This document shows positions 48,225 to 57,549 of a stretch of 64,000 nucleotides of DNA, in pieces. The position numbers were made by a program, and so were the translations under genes. Position 1 is the first letter of the stretch, and every line of letters begins with the position of its first letter. Location: assembly GCA_947627465.1 (NCBI GenBank), contig CANQWD010000008.1, positions 35,843 through 99,842 on the forward strand, given 5' to 3'. Under the pieces are notes generated by a model that saw only the letters and a list, made by a program, of their open reading frames with translations, had not been told where the DNA came from and did no database searches. The DNA comes from an uncultured Clostridia bacterium. GTDB lineage: Bacteria > Bacillota > Clostridia > Oscillospirales > Ruminococcaceae.

Positions 48225-50474
48225 CTAGAAGTCGAAATCAAAATCGTCCAGCGCGGCAATTTGCTCCTGCGAAGCAGTATCGAGTTCGGCGTTTACGACC
48301 TCGCTCACTTCCGCGCCGTTAAGCCCCCAGATCTCGCCGAGGTTTTCCGCTATGCTGTCCTTTTCGGCGGCGGAAAAATCGGCGAACGCGCGGCGCAGAA
48401 ATACAAGAGCGCGTTTAAATTCCTCGTCGTCAAGCGAGTTTATATATTCGTCAACGCTCTCCCAGAGCGACAAACGCGCGATAAGCCCGTAGCGGTTCTT
48501 CATCGTAAGCCCCTCGAACCACCCCGCGCCCAATTCGGCGGGAACGCCTTTCGAGAGCCGCCGTGACACTTCGATTTTAAGCTCCTCGTTGGTGATTTTG
48601 GAGCGTTCGAGAAGAATTGCCGCCGCGAAGCCCGAAAGCACGGTGTTCAGATCGTCTCGCCGCGCGACCTCGGATAGGGCGTTGAGCCAGTATTCCGTAT
48701 CGAGAAAATCGCGCGACAATTCCGCGGAGTTCAGCATGTTGACAGCCTCGGCAATCGGTTTTGCCGCCGCGTCGTCGCATACGCACGTATTCGGCAAAAT
48801 AAGACACGCACGGTAGTATATCTGCTTTAAGATAGGCTCCAGCGCGGAGTTGTCGACCTTGCGTATGTCTCCGTAACCGATAATATTCGATAATCTAAAC
48901 GCGGTTTTGGCAAGCTCCTCGAACGAAACCGCGTCCACGGCAGTCGCCTGCAAAGCGCTCACCGCATATTGCAAAGCCGCCGACATTCCGCATAAGAACG
49001 CGTTCTCGATAACCTCCGCGATATCCGACATCGCCGCCGCGTTTTCCACTCGTTCTTTCAGTGCGAACGAAGCGGCAAGCTCCACGGTGTCGCCGCGCAG
49101 AGCGCTCTCGACGAGCCGAATTTCCGCTTCGGGCGTCCAACGTAAAGTCCACATTTCCGCCCAAGTCGCGCCGTCCTGTTGTACGGCGCGTTTTTCCGCA
49201 AAGCCTATATCCAACATGCGCAGTTTGTGTAGAAAAAACGAGCGGTTCAAGTCCAGAAACGCCGATTTTTCGGAACTTGCCCGACGGTTTTCTCGCAAAT
49301 CAAGTTTCACGTCCTGCGCCGTAACGGTGCGGTATTTTTCGAGTTTGAGTTCCTTTAATTCACGATAAAAATCGTCCTGAATACTGGTTCGCGAAACGCC
49401 CTCGGGCAGTTCTCCGATCTTCGTGCCTATTTCGGTATCGGCTGTTGCCGTGCTGATTGCCGCGAAGCTGCCCTCGCCGAGACATGTTTCCGCCGCGTCG
49501 CGCAAGTCGCGCAAAACGGGAATTTCACCGCCGCGCATTTTCGCCAGCGAACACGCAAGCCGGAGCGCTTCAATAACTTGCGCCGAGCTTGCCGCAAAGC
49601 CGTTTTCACGCTGAAAAGCCGCGATTTTCGTAAGATACGCATTGGCGGCGTAAAGCGGTTCGCCGCGCTCCAAGCCGTTCCAAATAAGTTCATAGTAGGC
49701 GGGCGCTTTGTTTCCCGCGCCGTAGCCCGAGCACGTTGAAAGCCGATAGTACGAATACGGCATAAGAGTGTGCAAACTCTCGGTTTTCGGAAATTCGGGG
49801 AGAGTTTCGGCTTCCTCCCAATTCTTTAATCCTTCAACGTGATACGAGCCTGTCACAACGACAATTTTTTCCGGTGAAAACTCCACCGCCGCTTTTCGTA
49901 AACGTGAGCGCATAAACACCTCGCGCAGTTGAAGTTCCGCAAAATCTTCGTCGTTTTTTGAGGAAAAAGAGCGTATTTCCGCGCCGAATAGGTTAGAGCC
50001 ATCATGATAGCCCGAAAAGTCCGCGCAGTGCTCCAAAGCGCGCTCCCAAAACGTTTCGTGAGAACCCTCGCCGCTTTGTATATCCAGCTTTTCGTAAACG
50101 TTAGGTTCGCGGTTTTCTTCGGGAATTTTGTCCTCTTCGCTTTTCGCTTCTCCGAGGGCGAGAAAAGTCTCGCTCGGAAGATCGGTAAACCGCACGGGAA
50201 CGCCGTTTTTATGCGCCCACAAAATCGCGCGGTATTCGGGCGAATATTCCGCAAACGGATACAAAATCGTCCTCACGGGCGGCTCTTTCGTGTAAGCGAG
50301 TATCGCGAACGGCGGCTTGGTTTCCGACCTCACAATATCTGAAAGAACGTCCTCGAAGTCGCACGGAGCTTCTATCAGCACGCACTCGGGGCGGATTTCG
50401 TCGAGATATTTTTCGAGAAAAAATCCGCCCGCGGGGGAAAGGTGTCTAATTCCGAAAAAGTTTACGCCGCTCAT
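48225..50474 (-). CDS. DUF5682 protein, YehM-like
   Basis: 749 aa. Opens SGVNFFGIRHLSPAGGFFLE then CVLIEAPCDFEDVL, typical of the DUF5682 family; GSYHVEGLKNW occurs near residue 213. The N-terminal part has a TraB/erythromycin-esterase-like look (short beta strands with GIRHLSP and APCDFE), the rest is helical. Coupled to the MoxR gene by ATGA, which fixes the ATG at 50474. Size matches E. coli YehM. Biochemical activity is unknown. Confidence 0.85.
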   Translation of the reverse strand: MSGVNFFGIRHLSPAGGFFLEKYLDEIRPECVLIEAPCDFEDVLSDIVRSETKPPFAILAYTKEPPVRTILYPFAEYSPEYRAILWAHKNGVPVRFTDLPSETFLALGEAKSEEDKIPEENREPNVYEKLDIQSGEGSHETFWERALEHCADFSGYHDGSNLFGAEIRSFSSKNDEDFAELQLREVFMRSRLRKAAVEFSPEKIVVVTGSYHVEGLKNWEEAETLPEFPKTESLHTLMPYSYYRLSTCSGYGAGNKAPAYYELIWNGLERGEPLYAANAYLTKIAAFQRENGFAASSAQVIEALRLACSLAKMRGGEIPVLRDLRDAAETCLGEGSFAAISTATADTEIGTKIGELPEGVSRTSIQDDFYRELKELKLEKYRTVTAQDVKLDLRENRRASSEKSAFLDLNRSFFLHKLRMLDIGFAEKRAVQQDGATWAEMWTLRWTPEAEIRLVESALRGDTVELAASFALKERVENAAAMSDIAEVIENAFLCGMSAALQYAVSALQATAVDAVSFEELAKTAFRLSNIIGYGDIRKVDNSALEPILKQIYYRACLILPNTCVCDDAAAKPIAEAVNMLNSAELSRDFLDTEYWLNALSEVARRDDLNTVLSGFAAAILLERSKITNEELKIEVSRRLSKGVPAELGAGWFEGLTMKNRYGLIARLSLWESVDEYINSLDDEEFKRALVFLRRAFADFSAAEKDSIAENLGEIWGLNGAEVSEVVNAELDTASQEQIAALDDFDFDF

Positions 50475-51556
50475 TCGTTCAGCTCCCGACATGCTTTGTA
50501 TAAACCGCTCCACGAGGAGCCGCGCTTTTTCATAACGTTCTCCAAATACTCTTTCCAAGCGATCTTGTCGCTCTGCTCGTCCTTGACGACAGCGCCCTGC
50601 AATCCCGCCGCAATGTCCTCGTCGGTGATGTCGCCGCTGCCGAAGCTGCCCGCAAGCGCCATACTGTTGCAGAGCAGAGAAATCGCTTCGGCGGTAGAGA
50701 GAACGCCGCTCGGCGCTTTTACTTTTTGTTTCTTGTCGAGAGTTTCTCCGCGGCGCAGTTCGCGGAAAATCGTGCAGACCTTTTCGATAACCGCGTCCTT
50801 AGGCAAAGCCGCGTTAAGCGACAGCCCCTCGGAAAGCTGCGAAACGCGCGTGCGGACAATTTCCATTTCCGCGTCAAGAGTTTCGGGGGATGGGAGCACC
50901 ACGATATTGAAACGCCGCTTCAGCGCCGCCGACATATCGTTTACGCCCTTGTCGCGAGTGTTTGCGGTAGCGATTATCGAAAAGCCCTTTTTCGCGGGGA
51001 CTTCCATATTTAATTCGGGCACGGAAACGCGCTTTTCCGAAAGCAGCGAGATAAGCGTGTCCTGAACCTCGGACGCGCAGCGCGAAATTTCCTCAACGCG
51101 TGCGATAGCGCCGTCCTCCATAGCCGTGAAAACGGGGCTTTTCAGCATTGCCGTTTCGGAGGGACCGTTCGCGATAAGCATTGCGTAGTTCCACGAATAG
51201 CGTATCTGCTCCTCGGTAGTGCCCGCCGTGCCTTGAATTACACGCGAACTATCGCCGTTTATCGCCGCCGTCAAATGCTCAGAGAGCCAGCTTTTTGCCG
51301 TTCCGGGTTCGCCGATAAGCAGCAGCGCTCTGTCGGTGACAAGCGTCGCTATCGCAATTTCCACAAGCCGCTCGTGACCTATGTATTTCGGAGTGATAAC
51401 CGTTTTCCCGACCTTGCCGCCGCAGATGTACGTTTTCACCGAACGCGGCGACATTCTCCAGCCTGCGGGTATCGGGTCTTTTTCGGCTTTGATAAGCGCG
51501 TTAAGCTCCTCTTCAAAGAGCTTTTCCGCAGGCAATCTTAAAATCTGTTGTTCCAT
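50471..51556 (-). CDS. MoxR-family AAA+ ATPase, YehL-like
   Basis: 361 aa. Walker A LLIGEPGTAKSWLSEHL near residue 80, Walker B/sensor region AIARVEEISRCASEVQDTLI, FSIIATANTRDKGVNDMSAA and an arginine finger in ALKRRFN. MoxR ATPases remodel or assemble metal- and VWA-linked complexes; the YehL subgroup occurs with VWA, SWIM and DUF5682 proteins, as here. It starts nine bases after the preceding gene and overlaps the next by ATGA. Confidence 0.92.
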   Translation of the reverse strand: MEQQILRLPAEKLFEEELNALIKAEKDPIPAGWRMSPRSVKTYICGGKVGKTVITPKYIGHERLVEIAIATLVTDRALLLIGEPGTAKSWLSEHLTAAINGDSSRVIQGTAGTTEEQIRYSWNYAMLIANGPSETAMLKSPVFTAMEDGAIARVEEISRCASEVQDTLISLLSEKRVSVPELNMEVPAKKGFSIIATANTRDKGVNDMSAALKRRFNIVVLPSPETLDAEMEIVRTRVSQLSEGLSLNAALPKDAVIEKVCTIFRELRRGETLDKKQKVKAPSGVLSTAEAISLLCNSMALAGSFGSGDITDEDIAAGLQGAVVKDEQSDKIAWKEYLENVMKKRGSSWSGLYKACRELNE

Positions 51557-51565
51557 AAATTCTCC

Positions 51566-53416
51566 TTAATCGTGGTCGAACACGGTGTTAGCCCATGTTT
51601 CAAATTCTTCGATGTTAAACCAATCGTACTTCTTTTTGCGTGCTGTCTCAATGATAGCGTGCGCTTCTTCAAGTCTGTACTTATCGTCTCCGGGAACGTC
51701 CTGTACAACCCTTTTCACCCATTCTGTATAGCACTTGCCCTTAATGTTTTTAAAATAGTCGACCGCAAGGTCTTTTACGTTTTGAAATCCGCATCTCTTG
51801 ATGAAGCCGCACCAAAGAGAGATGTCCGAAAAGCCCGTGCCGTTAAAGTGCCGAAGATTATCGCAGAAATGTTCGCCGATCTTTTTGCAGAACTCTTCGT
51901 CGTTCTCGTCTATCCAATCGCCGAGCAGTCTGTCGTATTCCCAGCAAGAACATTTCATCAGCGCGTCCGTAACCGCCCCTTTTATCTGTTTCGGCGATAT
52001 TTCGCGCGGAGAATTTGTTACCCACCCGTCGCTTATCGGGTTGTAGCACCTGTTCACGAGATAATATTTGCCGTCTTTAAAGAATATCAGGCGCAGCGCC
52101 TTAATTATCTCGCTGTTTGTAACGGCTTGCTTATCTTTGGAAAGCCCTTTGTAAGCCGCCGTTATCTGCTCCGCGAACCATTTTGAACTGTCCTCCTCGC
52201 TCAAAAGCCGAGTTATCGCTTCGGCGAAAACATAACAATCCTTCGTTTTCTTCGCGGAATTAAGTTCGGCGGCGAGAGCCTTTAAACTCTCGTTGTTCGT
52301 TTCGAGTATCGTTTCACCGAGCCGCACGTCCATTGAAACTATTCGTTCCTTGTGATAAAATTCACGGTAAAGCGTTTCAATATTCGCGCCCCATTTGCCC
52401 CACATTGCGGAATTCATATCCCAAAAGCTTGTTTTGATTTTGAGTTTTACTTTGTCAACGTCCGCCGCCTGCGACAACGTTATTTTGTTTCCCTCCTCGT
52501 CAACGAGAGCCTCGCTGATAAGCCGCGCGGCAAGTTCGCTAGTCCATTCCGAGGACGTTTTTTCCAAAAGCGATATTACCTCGGCGGGCTTTTTCTTTGA
52601 ATACTCGTTGAAAAATTCCGCCGCTTTTTCGTTTTCAAACGAGATAAGCGCCGTGAGAGCCGCAGTTTTCAGCTTGCCCTTTTCCGTTTTCGTGAGTTCG
52701 ATAAGCTTGTCGGTGTTCTTTTCATCGTGACGGAGCGCGTAGATAAGCGCTTTTCGCACGTCCTTTTCGGCGTTTTCCAACTGTTCGAGATAAAAGTCGT
52801 TTTCTTCAGCGCCGCACAAATCTTCGATAATATGCAGCCGCCTTATCATTTCTTTTTTGCCCTTTGGGTCGAAATCCTTTTTGACAAGCGGAATTATCTC
52901 TTTACCCATACTTTTAAGAATATTCGCCGCCGTGTCGGCAAGCTCGGCATAGGAAGCGCCCAAACCTTTGATAAGCGCGGGCTTTACTCGATAGTCGCGG
53001 AAGATCTCGGGGTTTTCGTTCCTCGCGGTGAGTATCGTGCTGAAATTGCCGCTGCCCGAAGTCGTCAGCGCTTCGATTATCGTCGACAATTGCGAATACG
53101 GCGCGTTGACTATCACGGAGGAATTGCCCGAAATATCGAGCGGCTCTAAGTCTCCCGAAACGCCGCCGCAAACGCCCAAGGTGGTTATTACCGCGTCAAC
53201 GAGCGTTATCGTGTCGAGCAGTTCCTCGGGCGAACCGCTTTCAAGGAGTTTTCCCGTCATTTGGTTTATTTTGCCGAATACGGGCGAACTTGCCGCCAAA
53301 GGCGCGAAATTCTCCGCGGCTTTTTTCAGACGAAAGTCCTCGGAGAGCAGATTCGTTCCCGCGATCATCGTGGCGCGAAGCCGAGTTTTCAGTTCGTAAA
53401 CAGGTGTTATGTCCAT
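51566..53416 (-). CDS. HEAT-like helical-repeat protein of unknown function
   Basis: 616 aa, acidic, almost entirely alpha-helical; repeating helix pairs resembling HEAT repeats are clearest at residues 190-300 (KKEMIRRLHIIEDLCGAEEN, DVRKALIYALRHDEKN, LKTAALTALISFENEKA). The C-terminus has conserved-looking aromatic patches (CYNPISDGWVTNSPR, KYDWFNIEEFETWAN). No enzyme motif. GGAGG before the ATG; lies between the SWIM and MoxR genes. It may be the scaffold of the complex. Confidence 0.7.
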   Translation of the reverse strand: MDITPVYELKTRLRATMIAGTNLLSEDFRLKKAAENFAPLAASSPVFGKINQMTGKLLESGSPEELLDTITLVDAVITTLGVCGGVSGDLEPLDISGNSSVIVNAPYSQLSTIIEALTTSGSGNFSTILTARNENPEIFRDYRVKPALIKGLGASYAELADTAANILKSMGKEIIPLVKKDFDPKGKKEMIRRLHIIEDLCGAEENDFYLEQLENAEKDVRKALIYALRHDEKNTDKLIELTKTEKGKLKTAALTALISFENEKAAEFFNEYSKKKPAEVISLLEKTSSEWTSELAARLISEALVDEEGNKITLSQAADVDKVKLKIKTSFWDMNSAMWGKWGANIETLYREFYHKERIVSMDVRLGETILETNNESLKALAAELNSAKKTKDCYVFAEAITRLLSEEDSSKWFAEQITAAYKGLSKDKQAVTNSEIIKALRLIFFKDGKYYLVNRCYNPISDGWVTNSPREISPKQIKGAVTDALMKCSCWEYDRLLGDWIDENDEEFCKKIGEHFCDNLRHFNGTGFSDISLWCGFIKRCGFQNVKDLAVDYFKNIKGKCYTEWVKRVVQDVPGDDKYRLEEAHAIIETARKKKYDWFNIEEFETWANTVFDHD

Positions 53417-53427
53417 AAGTGCCCTCC

Positions 53428-54900
53428 TTAATAAAGCAGTCTGATGACAGAATTTTCGTTATTCGGAATTATCGCAAGCGGCTGTGCGCAAACAAATCGA
53501 CTTTGCGCGTCATAGAAAAATGCGCACAGCATAACGCCGTTTTCGAGCAAGCCCGCGTTCGGCAGAACGGACAGCCGTTCCACCGTCGGTTCAAGCTCGG
53601 GATTGTCCAGCAGCGTCAGCGTATCGCCGCTCGATTGCTTCAAAATAACTGCTTCTCCGACCTTGCCGATTTTCGAGAACTCAACGAGTTTAAACAACAA
53701 AGGGCTTTGCATAGCGTTTTTCAGCAGATTTTTTATTTCTTTGGAATCGGCGTTTATTGATTTGGAAGCCGCCGCGCGTATCTTCGCGAAATCGTCCCCG
53801 CAAAGCTCGGAGAACTCCGCGCCGTCCCACCTGACGCGTACGTTTCCCTCTCCGGGGTAGACCGCCATTGACGGAACGTTCACCGCGCCGAAAACCGTGT
53901 CGTCCGCCTTAACGTATTTTAACGATTTAAGCGGGCGGTAGTTTTTGGTGAGGAACACTTTTGAGGTGTTAAGATCGAGCCATACGCCCGTGTCTATGTA
54001 TTCACGGCGACCCTCGTCGAACGTCACCCAGAACGACAGTTGAGCGAGCCGCGCGTTTTTTTCGCATTTGCCGAGCGCTTCAAGTTCGGATATTTTCCAA
54101 GCGCCGCCAAGTTCTTCATAGAGAATGTCGTCGTCCGCCGAAACGTCTCCGCTTTCCAGTTTATTATTTATGTAGACGCGCGATTTTTTGATAAGCGCGT
54201 ACAGTTTTTCGAGAACGTCAATTGCGTTGTCGAAGTGCGTTTCCTTGCTGTCGGCTTGATACGCGTTTATTTCAAAAATCAGTTTGTTCAGCAGTCTTTG
54301 CGGACCTATCAGATAATAGTCGCCGAGCTGCTTTGAGAGATTTTGGTAAGTCGAAAGGGATGCGCCGCCCATTGTTCCCAGACCCGCCGAGACAAGCTCT
54401 TTAACGGCTTTTTCGCATAAATCCAGACCCTCAAGCTGCTTTTGAAGCTTCGCGGACTTCGCTTTTTTGGCGGTCTTCGCGGCGGCGGCTTTCTTCTTTT
54501 CAAGTTTCGCGGCTTCTTCGGGAGTAAGCTCCTCGGGAGATTTTTCGGGAGCGTTTTTTGCCGCTATTTTAGAGCGTTTTCTCACGATATCCTCGGGAAT
54601 TTCGCACGTTTCAAACGTCTTGTCCGACATCATTTCGTACAAAAGCCCCAGCGAGTGCTTGCACGGGAACTGCCGCGACGGGCAGGAGCAGCGGAACACG
54701 GGCTTTTCGGGGTCTATGTAATCCGCCGATGTAACGTAGGGATTTTTGCCGCTTCCCTTGCATTCCGCCATAAAAAACGTGTCGTCCGCGGAGCGCGCGT
54801 GGTTCGCGAATGCTCCGCTTTTCGACAGCTTTTTGCCGTTCGCTGCCGCAGCGGGATTGGGCGCTAAAGCTTGAATTAGCTGTTCGGTGATATTTTTCAT
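53428..54900 (-). CDS. SWIM zinc-finger protein, YehQ-like
   Basis: 490 aa. The SWIM finger CSCPSRQFPCKH (CxCx7CxH) lies near residue 76, preceded by AECKGSGKNPYVTSADY. A Lys/Ala-rich coiled coil spans about 130-165, and a beta-rich region follows. SWIM fingers bind DNA or protein. AGGAG before the ATG at 54900 rules out the longer in-frame start, which would include the promoter. First gene of the operon. Confidence 0.88.
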   Translation of the reverse strand: MKNITEQLIQALAPNPAAAANGKKLSKSGAFANHARSADDTFFMAECKGSGKNPYVTSADYIDPEKPVFRCSCPSRQFPCKHSLGLLYEMMSDKTFETCEIPEDIVRKRSKIAAKNAPEKSPEELTPEEAAKLEKKKAAAAKTAKKAKSAKLQKQLEGLDLCEKAVKELVSAGLGTMGGASLSTYQNLSKQLGDYYLIGPQRLLNKLIFEINAYQADSKETHFDNAIDVLEKLYALIKKSRVYINNKLESGDVSADDDILYEELGGAWKISELEALGKCEKNARLAQLSFWVTFDEGRREYIDTGVWLDLNTSKVFLTKNYRPLKSLKYVKADDTVFGAVNVPSMAVYPGEGNVRVRWDGAEFSELCGDDFAKIRAAASKSINADSKEIKNLLKNAMQSPLLFKLVEFSKIGKVGEAVILKQSSGDTLTLLDNPELEPTVERLSVLPNAGLLENGVMLCAFFYDAQSRFVCAQPLAIIPNNENSVIRLLY

Positions 54901-54954
54901 AATTCTTCTCCTTAAACGGCAGCCAACGCCGCCGAAAAATGTTCCTATATAGAC

Positions 54955-54983
54955 ATTATAGCATACCCTATTGTAAAAATCAA
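54955..54983 (-). promoter_or_regulatory. Promoter of the SWIM/MoxR/VWA operon
   Basis: TTGATT (54978-54983), 17 bases, TATAAT (54955-54960) on the minus strand, with extended TGC. Transcript start would lie about 45 bases before the SWIM gene. Confidence 0.75.
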
Positions 54984-55005
54984 CCGCAATTTCGTCTTCC
55001 CGCGC

Positions 55006-55046
55006 AGACAAAAAATGTTCTCCCGGCTCAACCCGGGAGAACATTT
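55006..55046 (-). terminator. Intrinsic terminator upstream of the SWIM operon
   Basis: Perfect 14-bp stem (55013-55026 with 55033-55046), loop CTCAAC, followed on the minus strand by TTTTTTG counting the stem end. It would stop read-through from the DUF6147-type gene. Confidence 0.75.
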
Positions 55047-55626
55047 GATAGCTATAACACATTATGCTCTAAAATTAAAGTGTAAATTCAAATTTTGCGA
55101 TTGATATCGAAAAACGCGTTAATATACTCCAAAACAAGTTTCATCACGCGGTTTTACGTTTTGATTGTTCGCGCTTGATAAATGAGAAAAACGATTTTAA
55201 AAATTATCCAACATTATTCACGGTTTTGTAATAAATAGTTTGCGGCGATAGGATCTTTTCCGCAGACTGAACAGAATAGGGCTGCGGAAGCTATCCTTTT
55301 TTTATTGTTTTCTTTGTTATTTCCGAAATTTTCGTTCTGCCCGCATGCGGAAGAACGCGAATATGATTTGAAAATGAAAACGATTACTTATCAAGCGTTC
55401 GTGATTGTGAAATTTCTCAAGCTGTGTTATCAAAAGCGGAAGATGCGTCTCGTTAGTTCACAAATTCCCCCTCCCGCTGCTTGTCGGAAACAAACTCCCG
55501 ACATCACCGCGCCGAACAACCACCTTTTAATATTTTTTATATATCGTGAACCAAACCATATTTTAAGGTGATCTACGCCGAAAGTGAATGCGTCCGACAT
55601 AAAATTCGGCGCTTTTACCGTTGTTT
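55047..55626. other. Non-coding gap with one plus-strand terminator
   Basis: About 580 bases, A/T rich, without a supportable gene. A bulged hairpin (GATAG...TTCCGCAG at 55247-55265 with CTGCGGAA...CTATC at 55282-55295) followed by CTTTTTTTATT looks like a plus-strand terminator. What it ends is unclear; an unrecognised small RNA upstream is possible but I find no good promoter. Confidence 0.4.
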
Positions 55627-56061
55627 TCAGACCTGCTTGCTATCGCTGTAAGTAGTGATCGTCTCGGTTTTGCCGTTTGCGTTCGTCACTGAGTAAACCG
55701 TTTTCAAGCGGTATTTTCCGCTCGACAGACCGCTTTTGGTATTAGCGAGCCTTGCTGAGTGACCATAAAAAGTCTTTGACCAGCTTGCGCCGCTTACTCC
55801 GCCCCATATCCAGAGAACTCCTTTCTTTTGAATTTTCTGCTCCACTACGATCTTAACTATGTCCGAATCGCCATTCATCTTGCTTATGCAATCGGCTGTA
55901 CTGCCGCTTATTTCAAAAAGTTCGGATGTATATAAGTTGTTTTCATAAAACGGCATTATCGAATTTACCGAATATGCGGCTGCCGTCGGCTCGGCAAACG
56001 CAGTTACCGGAACCGCGAAAAGCATGATTGCAGAAATCAGCAGTGCTATCAACTTCTTCAT
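55627..56061 (-). CDS. Secreted DUF6147-like protein
   Basis: 144 aa with a clear signal peptide: KKLIALLISAIMLFAVPVTAFA, cleavage expected after AFA. The mature part is about 120 residues, beta-rich, with repeated S/T-Y motifs (SKTFYGHSARLANTKSGLSSG, YRLKTVYSVTNANGK). The pattern recalls DUF6147 proteins of Clostridia. AGGGGGTGAAG precedes the ATG. Downstream of the sigma/anti-sigma pair, so perhaps a target. Confidence 0.65.
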   Translation of the reverse strand: MKKLIALLISAIMLFAVPVTAFAEPTAAAYSVNSIMPFYENNLYTSELFEISGSTADCISKMNGDSDIVKIVVEQKIQKKGVLWIWGGVSGASWSKTFYGHSARLANTKSGLSSGKYRLKTVYSVTNANGKTETITTYSDSKQV

Positions 56062-56157
56062 TGTTCTTCACCCCCTTATCGTTTATTGAGAGAGCTTGAC
56101 CTTTTTCTCCCTCTGTAAATATAAACGTTTGAAAATAAGGGGCGTTACGAAAAAAAC

Positions 56158-56796
56158 CTAAGTATTTTTTACTTTCAGCGATTTAGCCAAATTTACCGCG
56201 CAGTTTTTGTCAATATTTCCCGAAATGTTGAATGAATATCCGTCAAACAACCACGTTAACTCGGCATAATTATCGCTTATTTGAATATAAAACGCGTCGA
56301 AATCGTTTATTGTAAAATACTCTGTCGTTCTGTTTTCGGTATTGGCGTTGTGCTCAACCGATTGCTTGTCTTGCGAAATTACGATTTCTTCCCCGTTTAT
56401 CAGATACGTTGACCACACGTCGTATTCTCCGCTTTCCATACTTAAAAGCTCGTACTCGTCGGGCAGCACGTATACTTCTTCGATTTTCGCTTTGGAATTG
56501 TCGGATTTGATTCGAACGTCCGAATGATCGCTGAAAACGTTAAATGAAAATTTTCCGTGCTGCCGCCAAATGCCAAATCCCACCAGCGCGAACAGCAGCA
56601 ATATCACCATGAGTAAAGCATATTTGAGCTTTCTTACGGTGAAAGGTTTTCTTTTTTTGTAAGCGCGTATGGTTCTCCGACGGTTTACCTTATAGGCAAA
56701 CGAAAAATGATGTTTCCGTTCGTTTGTATGATACTGCGCGCACTTTTCGTCCAGCGTGTCAAGTATACCCTGCGCTATCAATTCGTCAAATGTCAT
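56158..56796 (-). CDS. Single-pass membrane protein, DUF4367-like, probable anti-sigma partner
   Basis: 212 aa. A cytoplasmic N-terminus of 74 basic residues, one transmembrane helix LKYALLMVILLLFALVGFGI, then an extracytoplasmic beta-rich domain (DEYELLSMESGEYDVWSTYL, TIQISDNYAELTWLFDGY-like) as in DUF4367. It overlaps the ECF sigma gene by eleven bases. The layout is that of a membrane-bound sensor restraining its sigma factor; no zinc-binding anti-sigma motif is present. Confidence 0.7.
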   Translation of the reverse strand: MTFDELIAQGILDTLDEKCAQYHTNERKHHFSFAYKVNRRRTIRAYKKRKPFTVRKLKYALLMVILLLFALVGFGIWRQHGKFSFNVFSDHSDVRIKSDNSKAKIEEVYVLPDEYELLSMESGEYDVWSTYLINGEEIVISQDKQSVEHNANTENRTTEYFTINDFDAFYIQISDNYAELTWLFDGYSFNISGNIDKNCAVNLAKSLKVKNT

Positions 56797-57346
56797 TTGT
56801 TATGCCCTCCTTTTCAAGTATCTTCTTAAGATTTTGCTTTGCTCTGAAAATGCGCTGCCTTGCGGTATTGGCTGATATTCCGTAAAAATCCGCTATTTCG
56901 GCGGGAGAATATCCCTTTACCAAATTCAAAAACAAGATCTCATATTCCTTATCGTCAAGCGACAGCAGCGCGGACTTTACCTTGTCGGCTTCGATCTTAT
57001 GTATTGCGATCTCCTCAACGCGGCATTCGTCCTCCGCACCCTCCAATTCTTCAAGCCTGTTGGTCTCGGGCAAATGTTTGGCTTTCCGCTGCATATCTAT
57101 AATGGTATTTTTCAGTATGGCGATCAAATAAAACTCGGTTTCGCTGCCGTCGATACCGCGTATTTTTTCAATGTTGTCGATAGCCTTTATAATGGTGCTT
57201 TGAACCGCGTCCTCCGCGTCCGTCCTGTTGTGCAGCCGATCGTATGAAATATTATACAAAAGCCCCTCGTATCGTTTGAACAAATTTTCAACTAATTCTC
57301 TGTCGGCGCTGTCTAACAGAGCCGATATCGCCCCCATGGATATCAT
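56786..57346 (-). CDS. ECF-type RNA polymerase sigma factor
   Basis: 186 aa. Region 2: YDRLHNRTDAEDAVQSTIIKA; region 4: LLSLDDKEYEILFLNLVKGY and SPAEIADFYGISANTARQRI. GAGGG before the ATG at 57346 decides the start. Cotranscribed with the membrane protein that follows. Confidence 0.92.
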   Translation of the reverse strand: MISMGAISALLDSADRELVENLFKRYEGLLYNISYDRLHNRTDAEDAVQSTIIKAIDNIEKIRGIDGSETEFYLIAILKNTIIDMQRKAKHLPETNRLEELEGAEDECRVEEIAIHKIEADKVKSALLSLDDKEYEILFLNLVKGYSPAEIADFYGISANTARQRIFRAKQNLKKILEKEGITNDI

Positions 57347-57431
57347 TGCAAACCCTCTTTCAAATACCAAAAGTGCAAACGTCTCACGCTTGTCCGCGTA
57401 AACCGAACACCCGCGAACATTCTTTACGGAT

Positions 57432-57461
57432 AGTATAGCACAAAACGTGCGGTTTCGTCAA
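57432..57461 (-). promoter_or_regulatory. Promoter of the ECF sigma operon
   Basis: TTGACG (57456-57461) and TATACT (57432-57437) on the minus strand, 18 bases apart; divergent from metA. Confidence 0.7.
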
Positions 57462-57485
57462 GGGGATAACGGGGCTTGTCCCGCC

Positions 57486-57514
57486 TTGACAAACCACCCG
57501 AAAAGTGGTATAAT
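57486..57514 (+). promoter_or_regulatory. metA promoter
   Basis: TTGACA (57486-57491), 17 bases, TATAAT (57509-57514). The spacer contains the dyad CCAC-ccgaaaa-GTGG, a possible small operator. No S-box or T-box leader fits in the 30 bases before the gene. Confidence 0.85.
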
Positions 57515-57549
57515 AAATGTGATTATGTGACCCGAAAGGAATGATGATA

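Noticed and set aside
55047..55620. 88-aa ORF at 55305-55571 on the plus strand
   Set aside because: Starts in the terminator T-run, low-complexity content, no ribosome binding site.
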